A stretch of DNA of 64,000 bases from Hyperoodon ampullatus. Lineage: Eukaryota; Chordata; Mammalia; Artiodactyla; Ziphiidae. Position 1 is the stretch's first letter, and every line of letters begins with the position of its first letter. The DNA lies in NCBI GenBank assembly GCA_949752795.1, contig OX457061.1:125746530-125810529 (forward strand), in the 5' to 3' direction. Both the position numbers and the translations under genes were made by a program. Below the pieces are notes generated by a model. The model was given only the letters and a program-made list of their open reading frames with translations, had not been told where the DNA came from and ran no database searches. Shown piece by piece: positions 50,980-63,419 of this stretch.

Positions 50980-51185
50980 TTGAAGGAGATTTTCCTAGCC
51001 TCAGCAACCAGAGAAGAAAAAGAAATGAAAGGAATCCAAATTGGAAGAGAAGAACTAAAACTGTCACTGTTTACAGATGACATGATACTGTCCATAGAAA
51101 ATCCTAAAGACGCTACCAAAAAACTACTAGAGCTCTTTGAAGAATTTGGTAAAGCTGCAGGATACAAAATTAATACACTGGAAAG
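50980..51185 (+). mobile_element. L1 ORF2 RT fragment
   Basis: A sense fragment reading [20 protein letters not shown], then FTDD in place of the FADD active-site motif, then [18 protein letters not shown] and [12 protein letters not shown]. It is parallel to 2633-2854 of the full L1 but on the opposite strand. It is truncated on both sides and abuts the mariner relic. Confidence 0.9.
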
Positions 51186-51373
51186 GCTCTGAACCAGCTA
51201 TAGAGATTATCTAATCCTAGAAAATTCCAATGATGGAGTTTCACAAGAATATCTTTTAAGCACTATGAAAGTTAAATGAATCTTAGGCCACCATCTTCCA
51301 TAGCTTTATGGTAAATCAGATTTTAAATTTCTACCGTTTAATTTCATATTTAAAATTCTTACATGTCTCAGTA

Positions 51374-51562
51374 CAGTTGACCCTTGAACAATATGGATGT
51401 CAATCTGCATATACTTATAGCCAGCCCTCCATACCTGAGGTTCCTCTACATCCATGGATTCAACCAACCATGAACATGTAGTGCTGTAGTATTTACTGTT
51501 GAAAAATATCCACATTAAGTGGACCCACACAGTCCAAACCTGTGTTGTTCAAGGGTCAACTG
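51374..51562. mobile_element. MER2-type Tigger MITE, complete
   Basis: The ends are perfect 18-bp inverted repeats (cagttgacccttgaacaa at 51374-51391; its reverse complement at 51545-51562). The element is flanked by TA on both sides (51372-51373, 51563-51564), as expected for Tigger/pogo-class insertion. It is 189 bp long. Confidence 0.95.
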
Positions 51563-51564
51563 TA

Positions 51565-51875
51565 ATTGTTAACAAAACATGTAAAAGAAATGACTATTTG
51601 GGGTATGAAAATCAGAAGTAATAAATACTGGAAGAAAGAAGGCATTATTTCATATCTTTTTCTGAACATAACTTAGTTATGGTCCATCACAGAGGCTATA
51701 GGAATTTTGTGTGCCTTCGTAGCCAATATCTGAGAAGTGCAGTCAATAACTTTCTCATCTTTCTTTCTTACTCACAAAATTACTGCAGTTGATACTATGC
51801 AATGAGTTCTGTTTACGGGGGGGGTTGTTTATTTTTCTATCTTTCTTAGTACACGGTAACAGACACAATATATAA
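51565..51875. other. NEK1 intron, nothing recognised
   Basis: AT-rich intron between the MITE and the next SINE, with an isolated G run at 51818-51825. No exon. Confidence 0.5.
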
Positions 51876-51879
51876 TATA

Positions 51880-52223
51880 AATTTATTTATTTATTTTTGG
51901 CTGTGTTGGGTCTTTGTTGCTGCGTGGGCTCTCTCTAGTTGCAGTGAGCGGGGGCTACTCTTCGTTGCAGTGTGTAGGCTTCTCATTGCAGTGGCTTCTC
52001 TTGTTGCAGAGCACAGGGCTCTAGGCGCGTGGGCTTCAGTAGTTGTGACACGTGGGCTCAGTAGTTGTGGCTCACGGGCTCTAGAGCGCAGGCTCAGTAG
52101 TTGTGGCTCATGGGCTTAGTTGCTCCGCAGCATGGGGGATCTTCCCGGACCAGGGATCAAACCTGTGTCCGCTGCATTGGCAGGCGGATTCTTAACCACT
52201 GCTCCACTGGTTAGGGAAGTCCC
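51880..52223 (-). mobile_element. CHR-type SINE (long form)
   Basis: Minus-strand long-form copy: 'tttggctgtgttgggtcttt' through 'cttaaccactgctccactgg' and 'ttagggaagtccc'. acacaatatata occurs just left of 51880 and just right of 52223 and is probably the target duplication. Confidence 0.92.
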
Positions 52224-54069
<1,846 letters not shown>

Positions 54070-55139
54070 GAAAGGTCCTTATTTTGTCTTCACACTTAAA
54101 TGTTAATTTGTAGTGGTGGTCTGCTGGTGAATTTGCTTAGCATTTATATGTCTGAAAAAGCATTTTGTCTTCTTTTTTGAAAAATATTTTTGCTGGATAT
54201 AGTCTTATAGGTTGATAGTTCTTTTTCTTTCAGTTCGTTAAAGGTGTTTCTCCACTTACATCCTGGCACGCCTGTTCTGACCAGAGGTCTGCTGTCATTC
54301 TTAAATTTTCCTCTGCGTGTAATGGGTCTTTTCTCTCTGATGGCTTTTAACATTTCCTCCTTATCACTGGAAGTGGATTGATTTAGATGTATCTTGGTGT
54401 AGTTTTCTTCATTTTTATTTTGTTGGGGGTTCATTGAGCTTCTTGGATCAGTGGATTTATTGTTTTTATCAAATTTGGAAAAATTCAGCCATTATTTCTT
54501 CAAAAATTTTTTTCTGTTCTCCTCTCCTTTTTCCTCTGGGTGCTCAGTACCCATACGTCAGCTCACTGATGCTCTGTTCATTTCTTTTTGGTCTTTTTCC
54601 TGTGTTTGATTTTGGGTAGCTTGTTACTGTATCTTCAAGTTCATTACTCTTTTTATCTGCTTTGTGTAATCTGCTCTGCTGTTAATCCCATCCAGACACT
54701 GTACATTTTTCATTTCAGATACTGTATTTTTTAATCTCTTAAAATTTATTTGGGTCATTTTTATACTTTCCATGTCTGTCTTTATAATACTTACACTTTT
54801 CTCTACCTTCTTGAACATATGGAATATGATTAGAGTCGCATTTTTAATGACCTTTTCACTAATTCTGTTATCTGTGTCATTCCTGAGTCTGTTGATTGAT
54901 TTTCTCTTCATTTGGGTAATCTTCTCCTGCTTCTTTACCCACCTGGTAATTTGTGGTTGGATGCCTGGCATTGTGTATTTTATCTTGGATTTTTTCTATT
55001 TAAATACAAATGAATAAATTTATTCTGCGATGCAGTTATGTTACTTGAAAATAGTTTGAGTCTTTCAGGGTTGATTCTCAGCTTTGCTAGGCAGGTGGAG
55101 AACAGCCTTTTGTCTAGAACACACTTGGCGCCACCGCCC

Positions 55140-55152
55140 AGGCAGTACTCTT
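55140..55152. repeat. Target-site copy 1 (aggcagtactctt)
   Basis: First of three copies of the same 13-base target. The second is at 55779-55791 and the third at 56026-56038. It flanks the polyA end of the RPL17 retrocopy. Confidence 0.9.
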
Positions 55153-55777
55153 TTTTTTTTTTTTACTTTTATTTGCATTTACTTTTTGCAGCATTTGTTC
55201 CAGGGCCATAAGTTTTTGTTTCTTCAGTTTCTTCTGGGATATCTTTTTTCTGGGCTCCTCTTCTGCTCTAGGAACAATCTGTTCTTTTTCAGTAAGGATC
55301 ATCTCAGTGGGGCTGGGAGAGCTCATGTACAGGTTGATCCAACCATGAGCTCTGTTAGTCCCGCGCCGCATCTTGGTGGCTTTGTTCACCTGGATATGCT
55401 CAATGACCAGAGCGTCTACATCTAAGCCCTTAAGTTCAGCATTACTCTTTGCATTTTTGATCATGTGCAGTAAAACTTCAGCACTCTTTTTGGGCCACCG
55501 ACCCTGCGTGCAGCCCCACTGTTTGTCCTGGGCACACCTACTAACTCCACCATTGTAATGACGGAATGGCACACATTGCTTCTTTAAAGTGACATCCTTC
55601 AGATACTTGGTGACTTTTTGGATATGCATACCCTTAATGGCCTGGGCCGTTTCACAAGTGTTCTTAAAGTGAACACAGATTTGAACCTCTCAACTTGCAT
55701 GATTTTGTGGGGTTTTCTGGGTCAAGTGAATAGCGAACCACTCTTAGAGGTCACCTCAGGCTGCTTACCAGAAAAGC
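55153..55777 (-). pseudogene. RPL17: RPL17 processed pseudogene
   Basis: An intronless minus-strand copy of ribosomal protein L17 (uL22) mRNA with a T run (polyA tail) at its 3' end near 55153-55164. The frame reads, from 55629 leftward, [20 protein letters not shown], then [15 protein letters not shown] and [17 protein letters not shown]. The start ATG is mutated to GTG near 55734. A two-base deletion near 55690 shifts the frame of the N-terminal part. The stop codon is lost, so the frame runs into the 3' UTR. It is non-functional. Its target-site duplication is aggcagtactctt. Confidence 0.95.
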
Positions 55778-55791
55778 GAGGCAGTACTCTT

Positions 55792-56024
55792 TTTTTTTTT
55801 TTTTTTTTTTTTTTATTATTTTTTTGTTTTTTGCGGTATGAGGGCCTCTCACTGTTGTGGCCTCTCCCGTTGCAGAGCACAGGCTCCGGACGTGCAGGCT
55901 CAGCGGCCATGGCTCACGGGCCCAGCCGCTCTGCGGCATATGGGATCCTCCCGGACCGGGGCACGAACCCGTATCCCCTGCATCGGCAGGTGGACTCTCA
56001 ACCACTGCGCCACCAGGGAGGCCC
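55792..56024 (-). mobile_element. CHR-type SINE (short form) at the RPL17 insertion site
   Basis: Minus-strand copy with a long T run and 'ttattatttttttgttttttgcgg', then 'gtatgagggcctctcactgt', and the head 'ccaccagggaggccc'. The sequence gaggcagtactctt flanks it at 55778-55791 and 56025-56038, identical over 14 bases. It therefore used the same target as the neighbouring RPL17 copy. Confidence 0.95.
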
Positions 56025-56520
56025 GAGGCAGTACTCTTGACGCTTTGATGATGGATTGGTGGTTCTCCAATGCTCTGTTGATCTGGAGGCCTTTCTCGTC
56101 TGGCTGTTGGAAGTGTGATGTGTTCCCAGCCCTCAGTGAGCCTGAGGGATTGGTGACGTCATGGTAACCGTCACTCAGCAGGAGACTCGGGAAACCCCTG
56201 CTGATTCCAGGACTCTCTGGGCAGCTCTCTCTTCCTTGGTACCCCTTCCTGCAAATGGTAGTGCTCTTCAACCTCCCAAGCTCTGGCTGCTGTTTCCCTA
56301 ACTCAGGACACCCTCTCCCTGTGCTGCAGCCTGGAAACTGGGCAATTACTGAGCTTACCCCACCTGTTACCCTTCTCACAAGGATCACTGTCTTGTGCTG
56401 CCTGTTTGCCAGTGTTGGAAAATTGTTGTTTCATCTACTTTGTCCAGACTTGTAGTTGCTGTAGGTGGGAGGGTAGATCTGGTCCCTGTTACTCCACCAC
56501 AGCTGCAAGTGGAAGTCTTG

Positions 56521-58380
56521 GCTCATCGTTTGCTGGGTGAAGAAATGTGGGCTGCAAGCTCTCCCCACCCCACCTTGAAGCTGCTGCCTCATCATGGTCT
56601 CATTGTCGCTCTCAAGTCTTGTGACATTGTCTTCCTTCATGTTCCTCCATAAGGGGTTTTTCCTCTCTGAAAGCTTTTGGCACTGTTTTTCTACCTCTGT
56701 GTTCTGAAATATTGCTTGAGTGTTCTCGGTATTTTTTAATTGACCCGTCGTGACTCGAACCAGATGCTTTCAGTCTGAGCGCTCACCTTCAGTTCTGGGA
56801 CATTCTTAATTGACGCTTGTTCACATATTGCTTCTTCTCCTTTTTCTCCTTAAGAGAACTCCCGTTAAATGGATAGATTGGAACCTCTGCATCAAATGTC
56901 TTTTTTTCTGTACTTTAATTTCATCTTTTTTATCCCTTTGTCCCTTCTTATGTTTTGGAAGGATTCCTGGGCCCGAATTTCAGCTCGAAACATGTTCCTT
57001 AGTTTTGTCTACTCTGCTCTTCAGCCCATCCTGTGATGCTTTCTCTTAAGTTTAGAAACTTGTATTCTCATGTCCATGAATCTTCTTAGTTTTCCTTGAA
57101 AGCTCCTTGATCATGTGCTCATTTCTCTAATGATACTTTGGTTATCATAAGGTCTTGTTCTTAGTGCACTCTTGGCCGTGTCACCTCGGTGTCTTCAGTT
57201 TTTCTTTCAGCAAGTCTGCTCCCTGTTTCATGGTACTGGCATCCCTCATACGTTTGGTGTTCTTGCTGGTGTGTTCACGTTTGGGGGTGTCTATTTTACC
57301 CTTCATTGCCTCTGTTTGGGTGGCCCCCTGGCGAGATGGGCACGTGTTGCTGACCTCTCCTCTGTTCAGTTTCTCATCAGAGTAGAGGATGGGTGGGACA
57401 CATTGCTGTTCAGCCAGGCAAATACGTGGCAGCTTATTTTCTGAGCATTGGAGACCCCACCTTCCTGGGTGTCACCGGTCACCTGGAGCACCGGCCTGGC
57501 CTTTCACTCCAGGCTCTCTCATCACTCATGTCTGAAGGAAGCTGCTCGTGGAGCTGGACAGTGTGCTGGGTCACCTCTTCTTTAAGTGCCATTGCTGCTG
57601 TTCCCCTCGTGCCCCGGCTGCCAGCTCATCGCAGAGCAGCCTCCTGTTGCTCACATCTGCTGCTGAAGCCTCTTCCCTACAGGCTGTGCTCATGACGTTT
57701 CTCATCTTAAACCCACGTGTGTACTTTCCTTACCTCTGGATTCCTTCTGTTCTTGGGACTACCAAGAGTTTCACTTGTTTGTGAGTGCTGCTATGCATTC
57801 ACTTAACAACTTCTCAAGTGTAGAATTTTGGAAGAAGAGGAGGCCATGGTCTCTCTGCAGTCAGATATTAGTATTTTCATTTTGTTGTTTTATCATTTTT
57901 AAAAGATGTGCTTTAGAAATCAGTGCATTTTTGACAGTGATTTTTATATGACTTTCCAAGATTTGTTTTGTTAACCTGTATAGAGTTTCTCCATTCCCTA
58001 CATGACTATATGTATATGTGAAACTTTACTTTAGAAAAATGTGGCCAAAAAGTGAAGAATTTTTACTTTTCAGTATATTTGGGTGGGTGCATCATATATT
58101 ACTTTCTTTTCACTAATATAACAACAAGGCAGTGTGTTAAACACTTTGGGGGTAATAGGTTAATTAATTGATTAAAGATGACTTAATTGAAGCTTACTCA
58201 GATATAGTTTCTCTCTGGAATAACTTAGAGTCTGGTGTTAGACAAGAATGTATATTCTGGAAGCGTGAGGTAAAGAACAAAGGTGAAAGCCGAGGTTAGC
58301 TGTGGGGATTTTAAGATTTTAAGTTCACACCATTTTCAGTTCTAAATTGGAACTTTTTTATGATGAGGTAGAGGGGTTGT
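56521..58380. other. NEK1 intron, diverged and unassigned
   Basis: Mixed pyrimidine-rich and AT-rich sequence. Some of it (56640-57000) resembles old L1-like T-rich strands, but I cannot assign it. Overlapping open frames (57155-57784) have no domain. No exon. Confidence 0.4.
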
Positions 58381-58404
58381 TTAAAATCGGCCTCTCCTTT
58401 CCGT

Positions 58405-59040
58405 GCTGTATAACAAATTACCATAATGTAGTGGCTTAAAGCAACACAAATTTATGACCCACAGTTTCTCCGGGCCAGGACTCTGGCACGTTGTAACAGT
58501 TCTCTGCTCCTGGTCTCCTGAGGCTGAGGTGGAGGTGTCAATGGCTGTGTCCTCAGCTGGAGGCTCAGCCGTCTTCACCGACCCCTCAGGGTGCTGGCAG
58601 GGCTTCCCTCCCTGCTGCTGTGGAACTCAGGCCTCGCTGTCTGAGAGCTTTGACTGGGACCACGTGGCCCCTTCATCTCAACGTCAAAAAACTCCCTGTG
58701 CATCAACCCCCCCACCTGCCGCTTCTACAACCAGCCAGGAAAACTGCATTTAATGGTCAGCTCACTGGTTTAACATCCCTCATCCCATTTATCGTGACCT
58801 AATCCTGGGGGTACAACCCATCAGACTTGCACACCTGGGGAGTAGGGGTGGGTATCAGGAAGCCTTGGGGGTCTTCTCCAGGTTCTGCCCGCCACAGTCC
58901 CTTTGCCTGTGACTTAAGAGGCCGCGTCTGGGGATGTAGACAAGGCAAGGGGGAGGAGCTGTCTTGAGCCCATGCCTGGTGGTGGAGCATGCAACCCAGG
59001 CGCCCAAACAGAGCCTTGTGAGAAGTCAGCTGTATTAACA
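58405..59040. mobile_element. Dispersed repeat with 'tataacaaattacc' head, family unassigned
   Basis: It begins 'gctgtataacaaattaccat' and 'tagtggcttaaagcaacac' and continues GC-rich to a segment reading 'cgtgacctaatcctgggggt'. The same head recurs at 63032-63090. It looks like a common mammalian repeat but I do not assign its class. Confidence 0.5.
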
Positions 59041-59049
59041 TGAAGTTTA

Positions 59050-59580
59050 AATACAGTGAAATTCACCAGTGTTGGGTGTGTATCTGGATGAGTGTTGACA
59101 GGTGTGTGTAGTCATGTAAACACTGCCACAATCACAGGACAGCTCCATTCCATCATTTCTTAAAAGGTTCCTCCTCTTGCCACCAGAGAAAAAACTGTCG
59201 GTATGTGAGATGATGGATGATAACCAAACTTACCATAGTGATCCTTTCTCAGCATATGCGTATATCAGGTCATCATGTTGTACACCTTAAACTAACAGTG
59301 TCGTAAGTCAGTCGTGTCTCAGTAAAACTGGAGGAAGAAGTTTACTTGTGCCCCGTGCCAGTCAATCTTCTACCAGCTGTAGGCAACCACCGATCTGCTT
59401 CCTGTCACTGTGGTCTTCTTTCTTCTAGAATTTCATGTAAAATTATCATACAGTATATAGAGTTTTGAGGCTGGTGTGTATCAGTAGTTCTTTTTTATTC
59501 CTGAGTCATATTCCGTCGTGTGGATGTACCACAGTTTGTTTGTTCAGTCCTCAGTTGATGGGCATTTGTGTAGTTTCTAA
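59050..59580 (-). mobile_element. L1 3'-end relic with sense L1 insert
   Basis: Reverse L1 3' sequence ('cactgccacaatcacaggac', 'ttgatgggcatttgtgtagt') is interrupted at about 59195-59335. The insert is a sense L1 3' end ('catcatgttgtacaccttaa', 'tctcagtaaaactgg'). Confidence 0.7.
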
Positions 59581-60095
59581 AAGAGATGCTTTTAAAGCTC
59601 ACGGGAGTGGCCGATCATTAAATTCCCTCAATTATATGCTCCCCATGCTCCCACAGAGCCCTTCTTTCTGAGTGGGCATATCCCTCTTTATTATGTGTAA
59701 CTCAGTTGGTGACTGTTTTTACTCTCAGACTTCTGAACACTGCTGGAGAAAGTTAAAGCTGTGATGACTAGTGTCAGATGGGTTTGTGGCCTCTGGTTTC
59801 AGCAGAGCTGTCAGTCCTTCTCGGCTGTCCCCTGCATCTCCGTGGTCAGCAGCCTCTCCTGTTGCCCACAGTGGGGACTTTCCTCCATGGTTTCATCTTC
59901 TTCCCTTTCTGTGAAGATTATCATGACATCACAGAGAAAATTGGGCTTAAGAATCCCACATTTCGTCACATTTTCTGCCTCCATACTTATAAACTTCTGC
60001 ATAATGGTACCCAATCTATCCTTGTCTTCTCCAGTCTCAGAGAAGGATATAACTTCCTCTGTGCAACAGTAATCTTCCTATTCCTTCCTATTTGA
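59581..60095. other. NEK1 intron, nothing recognised
   Basis: No exon or nameable repeat. Short overlapping open frames around 59760-60095 have no recognisable domain. Confidence 0.5.
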
Positions 60096-60099
60096 TGAT

Positions 60100-60350
60100 T
60101 ATAATGCTGGCAATTGTTAACATTGGTCATTTACTGGGTGCTTATGTGTCAGGCTTAGTTCTAAGTTCTATACCTGTATTCACTCACTTCTCATAGCAGT
60201 GCTCTGAGGCAGGTTCTGTCGTCTTCCCATCTTACATCTCACTGAGGCAGAGGTGGAGAGCTAAAGTGACAGCTTGAGCTTTACAGGAACCAAATGATAG
60301 ATTACATCGTGTTTAAATCCCTGCAGTCTGACTTGAGAGTCCACGCTTTC
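60100..60350 (-). mobile_element. MIR SINE
   Basis: Reverse MIR: 'gtcatttactgggtgcttat', 'tctcatagcagtgctctgag' and 'aggcagaggtggagagctaa'. Confidence 0.8.
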
Positions 60351-60399
60351 CTGGCCTTATTGTCTGGGCCATGCTGTCTGTTCCCCCAAGGGTCCTCCT

Positions 60400-60990
60400 T
60401 ACTCTATCACTTGTTTCCTCTCTTTTCTGACCTTCCCTTCTTTCCTGCATAGCCCATCAATATATTCATGTTTCTCACGTCCCCGGCTCCTTCCTTCTCT
60501 TCATAGCCAGACACCTCAAATGAATGAAGCTCTGTTCTCTGTCGTTGCTTACCCGCTATTCATAATCCTGTTGAAACAGAAGTCACCAATGTCCATCTTG
60601 CCAAATATAATAGAGTATTTTAAATCTTTATCTTACTTGACCTTTCTGTGACATTTGATCTCATGAGTTACTTCTTCACAATTTCTTCCTTGCCTTCCGT
60701 GACACCAAATTCTCTTTGCTTATCCCATACTTTTCTGATTATTATTTCTTAATATCTTCTTCTACAGGATTCTCTTCTTCTTTAGTTTCTAAGGCTGATA
60801 TTTCCTGGGGTTCTGTCCTTGGTTATTTTTCACTGTAAGTTAATATCCTGGGGTGATCTCACTTACTATTCTACAAGGGACTGGTGACCTCAAAGTCTCT
60901 GTCAGTTACACAGACTACCCTCCTAACTTCCATCCTGTCTAGCTGCCTTCTGGACATCATTTCCTAGCGGTCACATTGGCACCTTATTTT
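60400..60990 (+). mobile_element. L2 LINE relic
   Basis: Sense L2 RT-region sequence. GSVLGYFSL-like text near 60810, followed after stops by SSCLLDI at about 60940-60960, fits L2 ORF2 in order. No frame is intact. Confidence 0.6.
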
Positions 60991-60999
60991 TAAATTTTC

Positions 61000-62160
61000 C
61001 TTTTATTATGTAAATCATCTTACAATAACATTAACTTTATTTTTCTTCTCCAGTTCTGTGAATTTTAACACAAGTATAAATTCACGTACCCACCACCACA
61101 GTCAGGATACAGAACCGTTCCATCACCCCAAAACTCTCCCGTGCTCTCTCTCAACATAGCCATACTGTCCCCTCACCCCTAATACCCTGGCAGCCACTGT
61201 CTGTTCTCCATTACTATGGTTTTGTCTTTTCAAGAAGGTCTTATATGGTATTCGTGTGTGGTGTATATAATAGTATATAACCTTTAGCGGTTGGCTTCTT
61301 TCATTCACCTTAATGCTGTTCATCCAAGTTACTACATATATCAGTAACTTTTTCTTTTCTGTCTTTGAGTAGTATTCCATTGTATGGATGTGCTACAGTT
61401 CCTTTATTCATTCACCCACCGAGGGACATTTGGGTTGTTTCTAGTTTTTGGTAATTATAATCCGTGCTGCTTTGATCATTCATTTACAGGTGTTTAGAGA
61501 AGAGTAAGTTTTTGTTTCTCTAGGATAAATGCCCAAGAGTGGCTTTTCTGGATCATGTGGTAAGTGTAGACTTAACTTGAGTTTTCAAAAGTCAGCCATT
61601 TGCCAGAGCACTCGCACCTTTCTGCCTTCTTAGCAGCAGTGATCAAGAGCGCCCGTTGCCCCACATCCTCATCAGCATTCGGTATTGTCTCTGTCTTTTA
61701 TTTTGGCCATCTAATCTATGTATAGGGGTATCTCATTGTGGTTTGATTTGCATTTCTCTAAATGTTAATGATGTTGAATCCCTTTTCATGTGCTTATTTG
61801 TGATCCTTATATCCTCTTTAGAGAACCGTGTGTCTGAGTAATTTGTCCATGTTAATTGTGTTGTGTTGTTACTGTTTTGCTTTGAGAGTTCTTTATATTC
61901 TGGACAAATCTTTTATTGGGTAAGTGATTTGCCAATATTTTCTCCCAGGTGGCAGTTTGGCTTATCATTCTCTTAACAATATTTTTCACAGAGCTCAAGG
62001 TGTTAACTTCGATAAAGTGTACATTTTTAGGTTTCTTGTTTACGGATCATGCTTTTGCTCTATCATGTCTAAAAACTCTCTGCCTATCCAGCAGTCATGA
62101 AGATTTGCTCCTATTTTTCAAAAAAATTTTATAGTTTTACTTATAACCTTTAGATCTATG
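61000..62160 (-). mobile_element. Old L1 3'-half relic
   Basis: Reverse L1: 3' UTR ('ttaacacaagtataaattca'), then the ORF2 end ('gtattccattgtatggatgt', 'gacatttgggttgtttctag', 'ggtatctcattgtggtttga'), up to about 62160. No frame is intact. Confidence 0.8.
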
Positions 62161-62164
62161 ATCT

Positions 62165-62880
62165 ATGAAAGAAAATGTTTTTAGTGTGGTAAAATACACA
62201 AAACATAAAATTTTCTGTCTTAACCATTTAAAAATACACAATTCAGTAGCATAAGGTACATTCACAATGTTATCTTCCTTCTGCTTGATTTCTGTTTATT
62301 TTGCTCTTTTCTGGTCTTTTAAGGTTGAAGCTTAGAGAGCTGAGGGTGAGACCTTTTTTCTTTTCTAATATTGGTATTGCATGCTGTAAATTTCCCTCTA
62401 AGCACTGCTTTAGTTGCACCCCACAAATTTTTCTGTGTTCTATTTTCATTTTCATTCAGTTCAAAATTTATTGTAATTTCCCTTGAAACATCCTCTTTGG
62501 CCCATGGATTACTTAGAAATGGGTTAATTTCCAAGTGTTTGGACATTTTCCTACTTTTTTCTGTTGTTTTCTGGTTTTATTTTATGATCAGAGAACATAC
62601 TTTGTAGAACTTCATTCAGTCATTTTACATTTGTTAGGGTTTGTACTTTGATCTAGAATATGATCTATCTTTGTGAATGTTCCACATGCATTGAAAAGAA
62701 TGTGTACCCTGCTGTGGTTGGGTGGAGTGCTATATGTTTCAATTAGATCCAGTGAGTTGATGGTGCTTTTTAGTACTTGATCCACGCTGACATTATGCCA
62801 ACATTGTTTGATACTGAGGTAGGAGAGTTGAAGCCTTCAAATATAATTGTAGATTTATCTGTTTCTCCTTTTAGTTTGGT
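62165..62880 (-). mobile_element. Old L1 relics: second 3' end and endonuclease region
   Basis: 62165-62280 is another L1 3' end in reverse ('aaaatacacaaaacataaaa', 'cagtagcataaggtacattc'). 62290-62880 is the reverse of an ORF2 5' part ('tttagttgcaccccacaaat', 'gatcagagaacatactttgt', 'gtgtaccctgctgtggttgg'). Confidence 0.7.
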
Positions 62881-62887
62881 CAGTTTT

Positions 62888-62924
62888 TCCTTTCTTTCTT
62901 TCTTTCTTTCTTTTTTTTTTTTAG
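62888..62924. repeat. (TTTC)n microsatellite with T run
   Basis: Five to six ttcc/ttct units followed by twelve T bases inside the L1 relic. Confidence 0.9.
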
Positions 62925-63031
62925 AGAGCATTTAGAATTGTTGGGGTTTTAGAGTGAATTGACCTTTCTTACCAAAATGTAATCTCTTTTTGTTCCTCGT
63001 ATTAGTGAAGGGGTTCGTTTTTGTTTTGCCG

Positions 63032-63100
63032 TGTAACAAATTAGCACAAGTTAGTGGCTTTTAACAACATGTATTTGTTATCTCATTTTCAACTGCATGA
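63032..63100. mobile_element. Fragment of the same repeat as at 58405
   Basis: 'gtgtaacaaattagcacaag' then 'tagtggcttttaacaacatg' matches the head of the repeat at 58405-58460 with several differences. Only about 70 bases are readable. Confidence 0.5.
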
Positions 63101-63419
63101 AGGGTCGGTGCCCCAAACCCCTTGTTGTTCCTGGGTCAGCTGTAAACACTATTTTACTGCTTCAATTTGGAATGTAGAAATTTTTCCATCACGTAGGTAC
63201 CCTTACCCTCTCCCCTTTATGCCATAGTTGTCTTATATATTACGTTTACATACATTTAAGTCCTCATTGGGCCGTGTTATAAATTTTGCTTGCAACTTCA
63301 AACATGTTTAAGAAGGCAATAGGTCAGGAATACTTTCTAATATTTACACAAATATTTACCATTTTTCTTGCTATTCACTCATTCCTAATGATCCAAGTTT
63401 CTTCTTATATAATTTCTCT

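Larger units (their letters stand above)
54070..56520 (-). mobile_element. HAL1/L1 ORF1-type element, interrupted
   Basis: Minus strand. 54144-54434 retains an L1-type ORF1 C-terminus with AIREKRPITRRGK-like sequence. A coiled-coil piece is at 54624-54971. 56390-56520 resembles the 5' end of old HAL1/L1 copies ('tttgccagtgttggaaaatt', 'gtgggagggtagatctggtc'). No ORF2 follows, which favours HAL1. It is broken up by an RPL17 retropseudogene and a SINE at 55140-56038. Confidence 0.6.

Noticed and set aside
55114..55629. 171-codon frame as a functional ribosomal protein L17 gene
   Set aside because: Intronless with polyA tail and target duplication, start codon lost, N-terminal frameshift and lost stop; a processed pseudogene.
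57155..57784. Phe/Leu-rich frames as a membrane protein
   Set aside because: Overlapping frames without a start context or domain, in pyrimidine-rich diverged sequence.
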